DNA of 64,000 bases from DASQPA01 sp963757335. GTDB lineage: Bacteria; Acidobacteriota; Thermoanaerobaculia; Multivoradales; UBA5704. Position numbers and translations under genes: made by a program. Under the pieces are notes generated by a model. It saw only the letters and a list, made by a program, of their open reading frames with translations. It was not told the origin of the DNA and did no database searches. Shown here in pieces: positions 43,616 to 52,022 of this stretch. How positions within the stretch are numbered: position 1 is the first letter of the stretch; the number at the start of each line of letters is the position of its first letter. Where the stretch lies: contig CAVWRJ010000013.1 of assembly GCA_963757335.1 (NCBI GenBank), positions 496,001-560,000 on the forward strand. The letters are read 5' to 3'.

Positions 43616-44731
43616 TTAGGAGTTGGAGGCCGACTTGGTGCCCGAGCGCTTGAGCTCGTCGTCGATCACCTTGGTGATGTCGTCGATCGGCACCGCGCCC
43701 GAGATGAAGCGGCCGTTGACGAACATCGCCGGGGTGCCGTTGACGCCGGCGGCGGAGCCCGCCGCGATGTCCTTCTTCACCTCGTCGGCGTGCTTGCCCG
43801 AGTCGAGGCAGGAGTTGAACTGATCGGCCTTCAAGCCGTCGATCTTCGCCGCCTTGGCCTTCAAGCCCTCGGGCGCCAGGCCCTGCTGGTCGGCGAACAT
43901 GGCGTCGTGCATCTGCCAGAACTTGCCCTGGTCGTTGGCGCAGAGGGAGGCCTCGGCCGCCTTGGGAGCGTTGTTGTGGATGGGCAGCGGGTACTGGCGG
44001 AAGGTGAGGTGGATCTTGTCACCGTACTTCTGCTTGACCTGCTCCAAGGTGGGGATCAGGCGCGAGCAGAACGGGCACTGGAAGTCGGAGAACTCGACGA
44101 TCTGGATCGGCGCCGTGGTCGGGCCCTGGGTCGGGGGCGTGTAGCTCGCCGCGTCGACCGGCACGCGGACCGGCTCCATCATGTAGTCGGCCTTGTACTT
44201 CGACTCGAGCGAGGCGTAGAAGGCGGTGCGCGCCTCGTTCTGGCGCTGCTGCTCCAGGTACTGCTTGATCCGCGGCGTCACCTGCTCCTTGGTGACGTTG
44301 GGCGGGATCTGCGCCTTGTTCTCGTCGTAGAACTTGTTGATGTCGGCGTCGGACACCGCCGCCGCCTTGGTGGCGTCGGCGATCAGCTGGTCCTTGCTGA
44401 CGCCCTTCGCCTTGGCCTCGGCCTCCACCATGGAGTCCTGCACCATCTGCTTCAGCTTGTTCTCGACCAGAGTATGCCGGTTGTTCGAGCACTCCCGCTC
44501 GAGCTGGGCGAACTCCGGGGCGGCCGCCTTCTCGACGTCGCTCTGGGTGATCGACTTGCCGTTGACCTTGGCCAGAACCTTGTTGGGGTCGGACATCTTG
44601 TCCATCTTGTCCTTGGCCGGTTTGGTCTGCGCCGCACAGGCCGGCAGCCAGACACAGAGAGCGAGGACGAGCGCCAGGACTCCGAGGAGGAGGCCCTGGG
44701 TGCGGGTCCGCGGGCGAGGGGTTGTGCTCAT
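43616..44731 (-). CDS. DsbA-like thioredoxin-fold lipoprotein with SurA-like N-terminal helices, paralogue 2
   Basis: 371 residues from ATG 44731 (AAAGGAG 6 bases upstream), preferred over 44779. The signal ends in a lipobox-like LPAC followed by AAQ, so it is probably a lipoprotein, unlike its twin. Same layout: KVNGKSITQSDVEKAAAPEF and LVENKLKQMVQDSMV helical part, then EFSDFQCPFCSRLIPTLEQV with CPFC and GVNGTPAMFVNGR. The tandem twin is highly similar over its whole length, pointing to recent duplication followed by different membrane anchoring. A strong terminator follows. Confidence 0.88.
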   Translation of the reverse strand: MSTTPRPRTRTQGLLLGVLALVLALCVWLPACAAQTKPAKDKMDKMSDPNKVLAKVNGKSITQSDVEKAAAPEFAQLERECSNNRHTLVENKLKQMVQDSMVEAEAKAKGVSKDQLIADATKAAAVSDADINKFYDENKAQIPPNVTKEQVTPRIKQYLEQQRQNEARTAFYASLESKYKADYMMEPVRVPVDAASYTPPTQGPTTAPIQIVEFSDFQCPFCSRLIPTLEQVKQKYGDKIHLTFRQYPLPIHNNAPKAAEASLCANDQGKFWQMHDAMFADQQGLAPEGLKAKAAKIDGLKADQFNSCLDSGKHADEVKKDIAAGSAAGVNGTPAMFVNGRFISGAVPIDDITKVIDDELKRSGTKSASNS

Positions 44732-44817
44732 GGTTGACTCCTTTTGCTGTAACTGAAAGCTAATTAACGAGTTACACAAGGCCGCGCGAAAAAATCGGGG
44801 TGCATTTTAGCACAGGC

Positions 44818-45645
44818 TCATGCGAGATGTCTCGCCACCAGGCCTTCGAGGATCCGCTCCGGGGGGATCCCACGCAGACGCAGGGCCGGGCCGCCGAGCA
44901 GTTCCTCCGCCAGGGCGAGGAGCGCGCGACGGGCCCTCTCTTCCAAGGTGCTCTCGCGGCTCGAAGCGAGCACCGCCGCCGCGGCCACTCCCCAGGGACG
45001 GCCGGAGCGCGGGTCTTCGAAACCGCCGGCGCCCCCGAGCGCCTCCGCGGCGGCCAGGAGGTATACGCACGAGCCGGTCCGCGCGTACTCGGCCACCGCC
45101 GTGCCGAAGGCGCGGGCGAGCGGCTCCGCGGCCCCCCCGTCGACCGCCTCCGCAGGCCCCAGATAGACGGCGAGCGAGCGGCTGCGGAGGGTGGCGAGGA
45201 GGTCGAGGCTCGACGGGGCGAGGAGGAAGAAGTTGCGGGGCGCCGTGAGGTGCGGCTCCTCCAGGGCTTTCAAGAGGGCGTTGGCAGCCTCCGGGGTGAG
45301 ACTCTCGGCGCTCGCCACGACGAAGACCTGGCCCCGGGCCTCGAAAGGGGAGACCTGGGCGGTGCGCAGCATCGCCCGGGTGGCGTCGACCGAGGTCGAG
45401 GCCTTGAGGTCGCGGAGGAGAACCTGGAAGTCAGGGTGGAAGGGCGCCTCGTCCCCCGGCCAGGCGATCCGCCGGCAGTGCCGGCAGACCCCGCAGGGGC
45501 GCTCCGGGGCGGGCTCCTGGCAGAGGAGGACGCGGGCGAAATCGACCGCCGCGCTCTGCCGCGCCGCGGCCTCGGCGCCGTGCAGGATAACCGAGGGGTA
45601 GAGCCGGCCCTGCCGGGCGACCTCGCGTGCCGATTCGAGGTTCAC
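44818..45645 (-). CDS. holB: DNA polymerase III delta' subunit-like protein
   Basis: 275 residues. Clamp-loader AAA+ fold of the delta'/gamma type: HGAEAAARQSAAVDFARVLL in place of a strict Walker A, a four-Cys zinc site (CQEPAPERPCGVCRHC, ~residue 42-57), FVVASAESLTPEAANALLKALEEP (~105-130, the conserved sensor region) and FFLLAPSSLDLLATLRSRS. It loads the sliding clamp at replication forks. Its ATG overlaps the tmk stop by 4 bases; tmk-holB pairing is common in bacteria and supports the call. Confidence 0.92.
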   Translation of the reverse strand: MNLESAREVARQGRLYPSVILHGAEAAARQSAAVDFARVLLCQEPAPERPCGVCRHCRRIAWPGDEAPFHPDFQVLLRDLKASTSVDATRAMLRTAQVSPFEARGQVFVVASAESLTPEAANALLKALEEPHLTAPRNFFLLAPSSLDLLATLRSRSLAVYLGPAEAVDGGAAEPLARAFGTAVAEYARTGSCVYLLAAAEALGGAGGFEDPRSGRPWGVAAAAVLASSRESTLEERARRALLALAEELLGGPALRLRGIPPERILEGLVARHLA

Positions 45646-46292
45646 GCCGGGACCTCCCGGAAGAGGAGAGATTCGAGAACGCCCTGCACCTGGGCGAAGG
45701 TGGCGCCCGGGCTGCCGGCCGAGTCGACGACCCGGAAGCGGCCGGGGTCGGCCGCGGCGCGCTCCCGAAAGCCCTCACGCACCCGGCCGTAGAAGGCGAG
45801 GTCCTCGGCATCCAGCCGGTCGATGTCCCCCCGGCCCTTGCGCCGCGGCGAGTGGCCGCGCTCGCGGGCCGCCGCGGCCGGCAGGTCGAAGAGGAGAGTG
45901 TGGTCGGGAACCCGGCCGCCGGTCGCCACGGCATCGACCTCGGCGAGGAGCGGCAGGGGGACGCCGCGGCCGTAGCCCTGGTAGGCGTAGGTCGAATCGG
46001 TGAAGCGGTCGCAGAGCACGTGGCGCCCGGCGGCCAAGGCGGGCTCGACGACCTCCAGGAGGTGCTGGCGGCGGCTGGCGAAGACCAGGAGGAGCTCGAC
46101 GACGCCGTCGATCTTCCCCCACCGCGGGTCGAGGAAGATGCCGCGGACAGCGTCGCCCAGCGGCGTCCCCCCGGGCTCGTGGGTCACCTGGCAGGCGACC
46201 CCCCTGGCGGCCAGCCACTCGGCCGCCCGCTTCAAGTGGGTGGATTTGCCGCTGCCGTCCAGCCCCTCGAAGGTGATGAACCGGCCCGTCAT
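45642..46292 (-). CDS. tmk: Thymidylate kinase
   Basis: 216 residues from ATG 46292, which begins the standard TGRFITFEGLDGSGKSTHLK with the P-loop; the open frame further upstream is not conserved. Makes dTDP from dTMP. DRFTDSTYAYQGYGRGV (~residue 93) is the dTMP-binding DRY-type motif, and ARERGHSPRRKGRGDIDRLD is the LID region. Operon with holB. A perfect TTGACA lies at 46318 on the opposite strand without a good -10. Confidence 0.95.
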   Translation of the reverse strand: MTGRFITFEGLDGSGKSTHLKRAAEWLAARGVACQVTHEPGGTPLGDAVRGIFLDPRWGKIDGVVELLLVFASRRQHLLEVVEPALAAGRHVLCDRFTDSTYAYQGYGRGVPLPLLAEVDAVATGGRVPDHTLLFDLPAAAARERGHSPRRKGRGDIDRLDAEDLAFYGRVREGFRERAAADPGRFRVVDSAGSPGATFAQVQGVLESLLFREVPA

Positions 46293-46468
46293 GGCGGGCG
46301 ACCATAGCACGCCCGATTTGACACGGCACCGTTCCCGGGCGAGGATCAAGCCCAGCGGTTTGGTGCTCTCTCCCTCCGACGAGGCTCCCCCCCGGCTACG
46401 GCCGGAGATTTGCATGCCTCGGGCGGAGGATAAAGATTTTGATCCGTCCCCATCCAGTGGAGGAAGCT

Positions 46469-46774
46469 ATGGCTGAGAAGAAGGCGACCGAAAAGAAGGC
46501 GACCGAGAAGAAGGCGAAGGGTGGTCCCGCGAACTCGAGCTTCATGAAGCCCGTCCAGCCCGACGCTGCCCTGGCGGCGGTGATCGGCTCGGACCCCCAG
46601 CCCCGGACCGAGATCACCAAGAAGATCTGGGACTACATCAAGTCCAACAATCTGCAGGACCCTGCCAACAAGCGGATGATCAAGGCCGACGACAAGCTGA
46701 AGGCCGTCTTCGGCGGCAAGGCCGAGGTCAGCATGTTCGAGATGACCAAGCTGGTCAACGGCCACGTCAAGTAG
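46469..46774 (+). CDS. SWIB/MDM2-domain protein
   Basis: 101 residues from ATG 46469 with GGAGG 6 bases upstream. The N-terminal ~25 residues are Lys/Ala/Glu repeats (KKATEKKATEKKAK), followed by a complete SWIB domain (MKPVQPDAALAAVIGSDPQP, EITKKIWDYIKSNNLQDP, IKADDKLKAVFGGKAEVSMF). SWIB domains in bacteria occur mostly as small stand-alone proteins with possible nucleoid roles; the basic tail would fit DNA binding. Structured repeat copy 4 follows. Confidence 0.92.
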   Translation: MAEKKATEKKATEKKAKGGPANSSFMKPVQPDAALAAVIGSDPQPRTEITKKIWDYIKSNNLQDPANKRMIKADDKLKAVFGGKAEVSMFEMTKLVNGHVK

Positions 46775-46785
46775 GACCGGCGATC

Positions 46786-46877
46786 GGCACTGGGTCAGTT
46801 TGAAGCCGCGGACGGGACGACTGGCTGCGCGGAGCGCCCGAAGGAGACCGCCCGCAGGTTCAAAGTGACCCAGTGCC
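46786..46877 (+). repeat. Structured intergenic repeat, copy 4 (best-paired)
   Basis: Arms of 19 bases (46786-46804 and 46859-46877) pair with a single mismatch: outer GGCACTGGGTCA/TGACCCAGTGCC, inner TTTGAA/TTCAAA. Core GGCTGCGCGGAGCGCCCGAA and CCGCCCGCAGG is nearly identical to copy 1. Relative to copy 1 (GGTACTGGGTCC arms), both sides of the stem change together. Lies between SWIB and terC. Confidence 0.82.
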
Positions 46878-46981
46878 CGGCGATCCCCGGCCGCCCCCAC
46901 GCCTTAAAGCCTCTCGTTCGGCTCTCGCGGCGGCGGCCGGCCGGGCTCCGGCCGGCCGCGTCCTCGGGGTAGACTGCTCTG

Positions 46982-47989
46982 GTGACCCTCGGCTCGCCCC
47001 TTCTCTGGGGCCTGTTCCTCCTCCTCGTCCTGGTCCTGCTCGCCCTCGACCTGGGGGTGATCCACCGCCGGATGCACCGCATCGGCATCCGCGAGGCGGT
47101 CGTCTGGAGCGTCGTCTGGACCTTGGTCGCCCTTCTTTTCAACCTCTTTATGGCGTGGAAGTTCGGCCACCGGGCCGGGGTCGAGTTCCTCGCCGGCTAC
47201 GTCATCGAGCGCTCGCTCTCCTTCGACAACATCTTCGTCTTCGTCGTCATCCTCAACTACTTCGCCGTCCCCGACTACCTCCAGCACCGAGTGCTCTTCT
47301 GGGGGATCGTCGGCGCCCTCGTCTCGCGCGGCCTCTTCATCGCCCTCGGGGCCGCCCTCCTCGCCCGCTTCCACTGGCTGATCCTCGTCCTGGGCGCCTT
47401 CCTGGTTTACACCGGGGTGCGGGTGATCCGCGGCTCCGAGGTCGAGGTCGACCCGGCGAAGAACCCGGTCCTCCGGCTCTTCCAGCGCTTCGTCCCCCTG
47501 ACCTCGGAGTATCACGGCAAGCGCTTCCTCGTCCGCCAGGCCGGACGCCGGCTCGCCACCCCGCTCCTCCTGGTGGTCGCGGTCGTCGAGGCGACCGACA
47601 TCGTCTTCGCCGTCGACTCGATCCCCGCCGTCTTCGGGGTCACCCGGGACTCGTTCATCGTCTTCACCTCGAACATCTTCGCCATCCTTGGCCTGCGCGC
47701 CCTCTACTTCCTGCTCGCCGGCCTGATGAAAGAGTTCCACTATCTCGCCTACGGCCTGGGGCTGGTCCTCGCCTTCGTCGGCGCCAAGATGCTGCTCCAG
47801 CCCTGGTACGAGATCCCGGTCGAGGGGTCGCTCGCCGTCGTCCTCGCCGTCCTCGCCGTCGCCGTCGCCGCCTCGCTCCTTTTCCCCGCACCGCCCGCCC
47901 CGGGGCCGGACGCTGGGCCGGACCCGCTCTCACCGCTCCCCGCGCTGCCACCGCCCACCAAAGCCGGCGAGCCGCGGGACCCCGCGTGA
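46982..47989 (+). CDS. TerC/Alx-family membrane protein
   Basis: 335 residues, GTG start, about seven to nine membrane spans. Family motifs: ALDLGVIHRR near the start, VIERSLSFDNIFVFVVI (~residue 75) and VVEATDIVFAVDSIPAVFGV (~205), each carrying conserved acidic residues in the membrane, plus FTSNIFAILGLRALYF. TerC/Alx proteins export manganese or stabilise metal loading of exported proteins. The Pro-rich C-terminal tail is unusual but short. The upstream region holds structured repeat copy 4 and nothing resembling a yybP-ykoY riboswitch. Confidence 0.93.
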   Translation: MTLGSPLLWGLFLLLVLVLLALDLGVIHRRMHRIGIREAVVWSVVWTLVALLFNLFMAWKFGHRAGVEFLAGYVIERSLSFDNIFVFVVILNYFAVPDYLQHRVLFWGIVGALVSRGLFIALGAALLARFHWLILVLGAFLVYTGVRVIRGSEVEVDPAKNPVLRLFQRFVPLTSEYHGKRFLVRQAGRRLATPLLLVVAVVEATDIVFAVDSIPAVFGVTRDSFIVFTSNIFAILGLRALYFLLAGLMKEFHYLAYGLGLVLAFVGAKMLLQPWYEIPVEGSLAVVLAVLAVAVAASLLFPAPPAPGPDAGPDPLSPLPALPPPTKAGEPRDPA

Positions 47990-48015
47990 AATCTTTGCCG
48001 GAGGTAACGAACCCC

Positions 48016-49821
48016 ATGTTCCCACGCCGCTCCCTGGTCGCCGTCGCCCTCGCCCTCCTGTCGGCCGCCGCCGTCGCCGAGCCGACCTCCCCTCCCCCTC
48101 CGGTCCACCAGGAGCTCCAGCCCCTCCCGCCCGGCGAGGGGGGGAAGGCCCCGGCCCTCGCGCCGCACGGCCGGGGCGGGGCGGTCGCCGCCGCCGACCC
48201 CGCCGCGGTCGCCGTGGGCCTCGACATCCTGCGCGCCGGCGGCAACGCGGTCGACGCGGCGGTCGCCACCGCCCTCGCCCTGGCGGTGGTCTACCCCGAA
48301 GCCGGGAATCTCGGCGGGGGTGGCTTCGCTGTGGTGCGGGTGGACGGCGAGATCCACACCCTGGACTTCCGCGAGGTGGGGCCGGCCGCCGCCCGGCACG
48401 ACATGTACGTCGACAAGAGCGGCAAGCTCGTCCCCGACGCCTCGCGGGTGGGGCCGCTCGCCACCGGGGTCCCCGGCTCGCCGGCCGGCCTCTACGAGCT
48501 CCACAAGAAGCTCGGCAAGCTCCCCTGGACGCAGGTGGTCGCCCCCGCCCGGCGGCTCGCGGCGAACGGCTTCGTCGTCGACCAGCACCTGCACGACCTC
48601 CTGGGGAACCCGGAGACCCGGAAGCTCCTCGGCCACTTCCCCGAGTCGATGCAGGTCTGGCTGCCGCACGGCGAGCCCCCGGCGGTCGGCAGCACTCTGC
48701 GCCTCCCGGCCCTCGCCGCCACCCTCGACGCCTACGCCTACCACGGCCCCGAGGCGGTGATGACCGGCCCCATCGCCGGCGCTATCGAGGCGATCGCGCG
48801 CCGGCACGGCGGCATTCTCACGACCGAGGACCTCGCCGCCTACAAGCCGGTCTGGCGCGACCCGGTGACCTTCGAGGCCTTCGGCTGGAAGTTCGCCGGG
48901 ATGCCCCTCCCCTCCTCGGGCGGCATCCTCTTGGGAGAGTCCCTGGGGGTGCTCGAGCGGCTCGGCTGGGCGAAGCTGCCGCGCGGCGGCGCCGACCGTG
49001 CCCACCTCCTGGCCGAGGCCTTCCGAGGCGCCTTCGCCGACCGCTTCCTCCTCGGCGACCCGGCGACCACCCAGGCCACCGCCGCCCAGCTCCTGGACCC
49101 CGCCTGGATCGCCCAGCGCACCGCCGGGATCGACCGCCAGCACGCGAGGGTCTCGGCCGATCTGCGCCCCTGGCCGGGAAAGGCCCCCATGGCGCCGGCG
49201 ACGCCGACGCCAGCGACCGCCAAGCCCGAGAAGACCGAGACCACCCACCTCTCGGTGGTCGACAGCCAAGGGAACCTCGTGGCCCTGACCACCACCCTCA
49301 ACGACCTCTTCGGCTCGGGGCTCTGGGTGACCGGGGCGGGCTTCTTCCTGAACGACGAGATGGACGACTTCGCGGCGGCCCCGGGCCAGCCCAACCTCTT
49401 TCAGCTGATCCAGGGCGAGGCGAACGCGGTCGGCCCCGGCAAGCGCATGCTCTCCTCCATGGCGCCGACGCTCGCCTGGAAAGGAACGGAGGCGGTGGCC
49501 TTCGGCGGCAGGGGGGGCTCGCTCATTCCGACCCACACCCTCCAGGTCCTCCTCAACCTCATCCTCGACGGCGACAGCCTCCAGGCGGCCCTCACCCGGC
49601 CCCGCCTCCACCACCAGTGGCTCCCCGACCAGTTGCAGGCCGAGCCCGACGCCCTCACCCTGGAGGTGATCGCCGAGCTCGAACGCCGCGGCCACAAAGT
49701 GAAGATCAACCCGGCCTCCTGCAAAATCCACATCGTCCACCTTTTCGCCGACGGCCGCATGGAGGCCGCCTCCGACCCCCGGGGGACGGGGGTGGGCGGG
49801 GTGGTCGTGCCGGAGAAGTAG
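48016..49821 (+). CDS. ggt: Gamma-glutamyltransferase
   Basis: 601 residues from ATG 48016 (GGAGGT about 10 bases upstream). Signal peptide (~1-22), Pro-rich linker, then the Ntn-hydrolase precursor: VAAADPAAVAVGLDILRAGG, GNAVDAAVATALALAVVYPE, GNLGGGGFAVVRV. The autocleavage/catalytic Thr lies in EKTETTHLSVVDSQGNLVAL (~residue 412), followed by GSGLWVTGAGFFLNDEMDDF and SSMAPTLAWKG in the small subunit. It cleaves glutathione and transfers or hydrolyses gamma-glutamyl groups in the periplasm. The linker before the Thr is rich in Ala/Pro/Thr (PATPTPATAKP). Confidence 0.95.
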   Translation: MFPRRSLVAVALALLSAAAVAEPTSPPPPVHQELQPLPPGEGGKAPALAPHGRGGAVAAADPAAVAVGLDILRAGGNAVDAAVATALALAVVYPEAGNLGGGGFAVVRVDGEIHTLDFREVGPAAARHDMYVDKSGKLVPDASRVGPLATGVPGSPAGLYELHKKLGKLPWTQVVAPARRLAANGFVVDQHLHDLLGNPETRKLLGHFPESMQVWLPHGEPPAVGSTLRLPALAATLDAYAYHGPEAVMTGPIAGAIEAIARRHGGILTTEDLAAYKPVWRDPVTFEAFGWKFAGMPLPSSGGILLGESLGVLERLGWAKLPRGGADRAHLLAEAFRGAFADRFLLGDPATTQATAAQLLDPAWIAQRTAGIDRQHARVSADLRPWPGKAPMAPATPTPATAKPEKTETTHLSVVDSQGNLVALTTTLNDLFGSGLWVTGAGFFLNDEMDDFAAAPGQPNLFQLIQGEANAVGPGKRMLSSMAPTLAWKGTEAVAFGGRGGSLIPTHTLQVLLNLILDGDSLQAALTRPRLHHQWLPDQLQAEPDALTLEVIAELERRGHKVKINPASCKIHIVHLFADGRMEAASDPRGTGVGGVVVPEK

Positions 49822-49894
49822 GGGAGAGTAGGGGAGCCCTCCCTCTTCGGCTACAATTCGGCGGCTCGAAGTAACCTAGGAGAGGCGACCCCCG

Positions 49895-51055
49895 ATGCCC
49901 AATATCCTCGTTCCCCGCGAGCGCCGCCCCGGTGAGACCCGGGTCGCGGCCACCCCCGAGACCGTCAAGCGGATGGTCAAGGAGGGGTTCCACGTCACGA
50001 TCGAGGCCGGAGCCGGCACCGCCGCCTTCTTCCCGGACGCCGACTACGAGACCGCTGGGGCCACCGTGACCGCTGCGCCGGACTGGCGGCAGGCCGATGT
50101 CGTCCTCCGGGTGGCGGCTCCGGACGGCGACGATCCGGCGGAATTCGCCCAGCTCCACCCCGGGGCCGTGCTGGTCTCCTTCCTCGCCCCGCACCGCAAC
50201 CTCCCCGCCGTCCGCCGGCTGGCCGAGGGCAACGTCACCACCTTCGCCATGGAGCTCATCCCGCGCATCACCCGGGCCCAGAACATGGACGCCCTCTCCT
50301 CCCAGGCCTCGATCGCCGGCTACAAGGCGGTGCTCCTCGCCGCCGTCCACCTGCCGCGTTACATGCCGCTCCTGATGACCGCGGCCGGCACCATCAAGCC
50401 GGCCCGCCTGGTGGTGATGGGCGCCGGGGTGGCCGGCCTCCAGGCGGTGGCCACGGCCCGCCGGCTCGGGGCGGTGGTCGAGGTCTCGGACGTGCGGGCG
50501 GCGGTCAAGGAGCAGGTCGAGTCGCTCGGCGGCCGCTTCATCGACCTGCCGCAGATGGAGAGCGCCGAAGGGACGGGCGGTTACGCCAAGCAGATGAGCG
50601 AGGACTTCTTGAAGAAGCAGCGCGAGATCGTAGCCCTGCGGGTGGCGGCGGCGGACGCGGTGATCACCACCGCCTTGATCCCCGGCAAGCCCGCGCCCCG
50701 CCTGGTAACCGCCGAGATGGTGCGCTCGATGCGCCCCGGCTCGGTGATCGTCGACTTAGCCGCCGAGCAGGGGGGCAACTGCGAGCTTTCCCAAGCCGAC
50801 CGCGAGGTGGTCGAGAGCGGGGTCCACATCCTGGCCCCCACCAACCTCCCGGCCACCCTCGCCCACGACGCCTCCACCCTCTACGCCAAGAACGTCCTCG
50901 CCCTCCTCCTCTCCCTCACCAAGTCGGGAGCGATCCAGATCGACACCCACGACGAGGTCGTGGCCGGAACCCTCCTCACCCACGCCGGCAAGATCCACCA
51001 CGCCCCCACCGCCGAGCTGCTGCACGGTCCCCGCCTGAAGCTCAAGGCAACCTGA
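49895..51055 (+). CDS. NAD(P) transhydrogenase alpha subunit part 1 (PntAA-like), orphan
   Basis: 386 residues. N-terminal half as in alanine dehydrogenase/PntA (ILVPRERRPGETRVAATPET, VSFLAPHRNLPAVRRLA, RITRAQNMDALSSQASIAGY). NAD-binding domain with VVMGAGVAGLQAVATARRLG (~170) and GGYAKQMSEDFLKKQRE. LAAEQGGNCELSQ and LPATLAHDASTLYAKNVLALL are typical of transhydrogenase domain I rather than alanine dehydrogenase. In split systems pntAB and pntB normally follow; here array D follows instead, so the membrane and NADP domains must be elsewhere or absent. TACAAT at 49852 may be the -10. Confidence 0.85.
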   Translation: MPNILVPRERRPGETRVAATPETVKRMVKEGFHVTIEAGAGTAAFFPDADYETAGATVTAAPDWRQADVVLRVAAPDGDDPAEFAQLHPGAVLVSFLAPHRNLPAVRRLAEGNVTTFAMELIPRITRAQNMDALSSQASIAGYKAVLLAAVHLPRYMPLLMTAAGTIKPARLVVMGAGVAGLQAVATARRLGAVVEVSDVRAAVKEQVESLGGRFIDLPQMESAEGTGGYAKQMSEDFLKKQREIVALRVAAADAVITTALIPGKPAPRLVTAEMVRSMRPGSVIVDLAAEQGGNCELSQADREVVESGVHILAPTNLPATLAHDASTLYAKNVLALLLSLTKSGAIQIDTHDEVVAGTLLTHAGKIHHAPTAELLHGPRLKLKAT

Positions 51056-51110
51056 CCCACCGGGCGAGCAACCCGCTCAGGTGTCCTGCATCCGACCGTC
51101 CGCAGCATGC

Positions 51111-51703
51111 AGCGGAGCACCGGCTGCAGGTAGCAGACGACCGGCTGCCTGCAGCGGAGGACTCGCTCCCGACAGCGGAGGACTCGCTCCCGACAGCGGA
51201 GGACTCGCTCCCGGCAGCGGAGGACTCGCTCCCGGCAGCGGAGGACTCGCTCCCGGCAGCGGAGGACTCGCTCCCGGCAGCGGAGGACTCGCTCCCGGCA
51301 GCGGAGGACTCGCTCCCGGCAGCGGAGGACTCGCTCCCGGCAGCGGAGGACTCGCTCCCGGCAGCGGAGGACTCGCTCCCGGCAGCGGAGGACTCGCTCC
51401 CGGCAGCGGAGGACTCGCTCCGGCAGCGGAGGACTCGCTCCCGGCAGCGGATACTCGCCGCAGAACGCGGACGACTGGCTGCCAGTAGCCGAGCACCCGC
51501 TGCAGGGCGCCGAGGACCGGCTGCGGACAGCGGACGATCGGCTGTAGGCAATGGACGATCCGCTGCATGCAGCGGAGAACCGGCGACCGGACGCCGACGA
51601 CCGGCAGCGGTAGCCGAACACCGGCTGCGGAACGCGGACGACTGGCCGCAAGCAGCGGAGCGCCGGCGGCATGCAGCGGAGGACCGGCGGCGGGCAGCGA
51701 GGG
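51111..51703. repeat. 21-bp array D (about 28 units, uniform core with decayed flanks)
   Basis: Fills most of the gene-free stretch 51056-51794. Units begin AGCGGAG/AGCAGACG at 51111, 51132, 51153 and 51174, in exact steps. From about 51153 to 51430 the unit (core GCGGAGGACTCGCTCCCG) is repeated almost perfectly about 13 times. The outer units on both sides share the period and GCGGA-GAC-GGCTGC pattern but have diverged. One-base slips occur near 51421 and again among the decayed right-hand units. No gene seen. Confidence 0.9.
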
Positions 51704-51794
51704 GCAGGAAGACCGCCAGCAGGTACCCGCACGCCGTCGCCGAGAGAGTGGTTGAGGAGTTTGACGGCCGGCAGAACCACGGCTAGCCTTACGC

Positions 51795-52022
51795 ATGGCC
51801 CTCCTCCCGCCACGCGATCTAGACCAGGAAGTCGCCAAGCACTTCCAAGGGACCCCGGAAGAGCGCATGCGCCTCGCCCTCCGCCTCGGGCAAGAGGCGC
51901 TCAAACTCTTCCACGCCACCCTCCCTCCCGGCACCACCCTGGCCGAGGCCCGGGAGATCCTCCGCCTGAACAAGCAGCGAGGGCGACGGCCGTCGAAGGT
52001 GATGGAGGCCTGGCGGGGTTGA
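51795..52022 (+). CDS. Small protein paired with a nucleotidyltransferase
   Basis: 75 residues, basic, no membrane span. Contains RDLDQEVAKHFQGTPEERMRLALRLGQEALKLF, helix-rich and common in small antitoxin-like partners. Its stop overlaps the TTG start of the nucleotidyltransferase gene (TTGA). I do not recognise a named family; position suggests the antitoxin or adaptor of a two-gene module. Confidence 0.65.
   Translation: MALLPPRDLDQEVAKHFQGTPEERMRLALRLGQEALKLFHATLPPGTTLAEAREILRLNKQRGRRPSKVMEAWRG

Noticed and set aside
46318..46346. Promoter for the SWIB gene from TTGACA at 46318
   Set aside because: The -35 is perfect, but the best -10 at 17 bp (GAGGAT) is poor and the leader would be over 100 bases.
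46775..46981. yybP-ykoY manganese riboswitch upstream of terC
   Set aside because: The leader contains structured repeat copy 4, which also occurs at four unrelated loci, and I see no riboswitch core.
51111..51703. CRISPR array
   Set aside because: Units are contiguous 21-mers with no unique spacers, and no cas genes are present. The same applies to the other three arrays.
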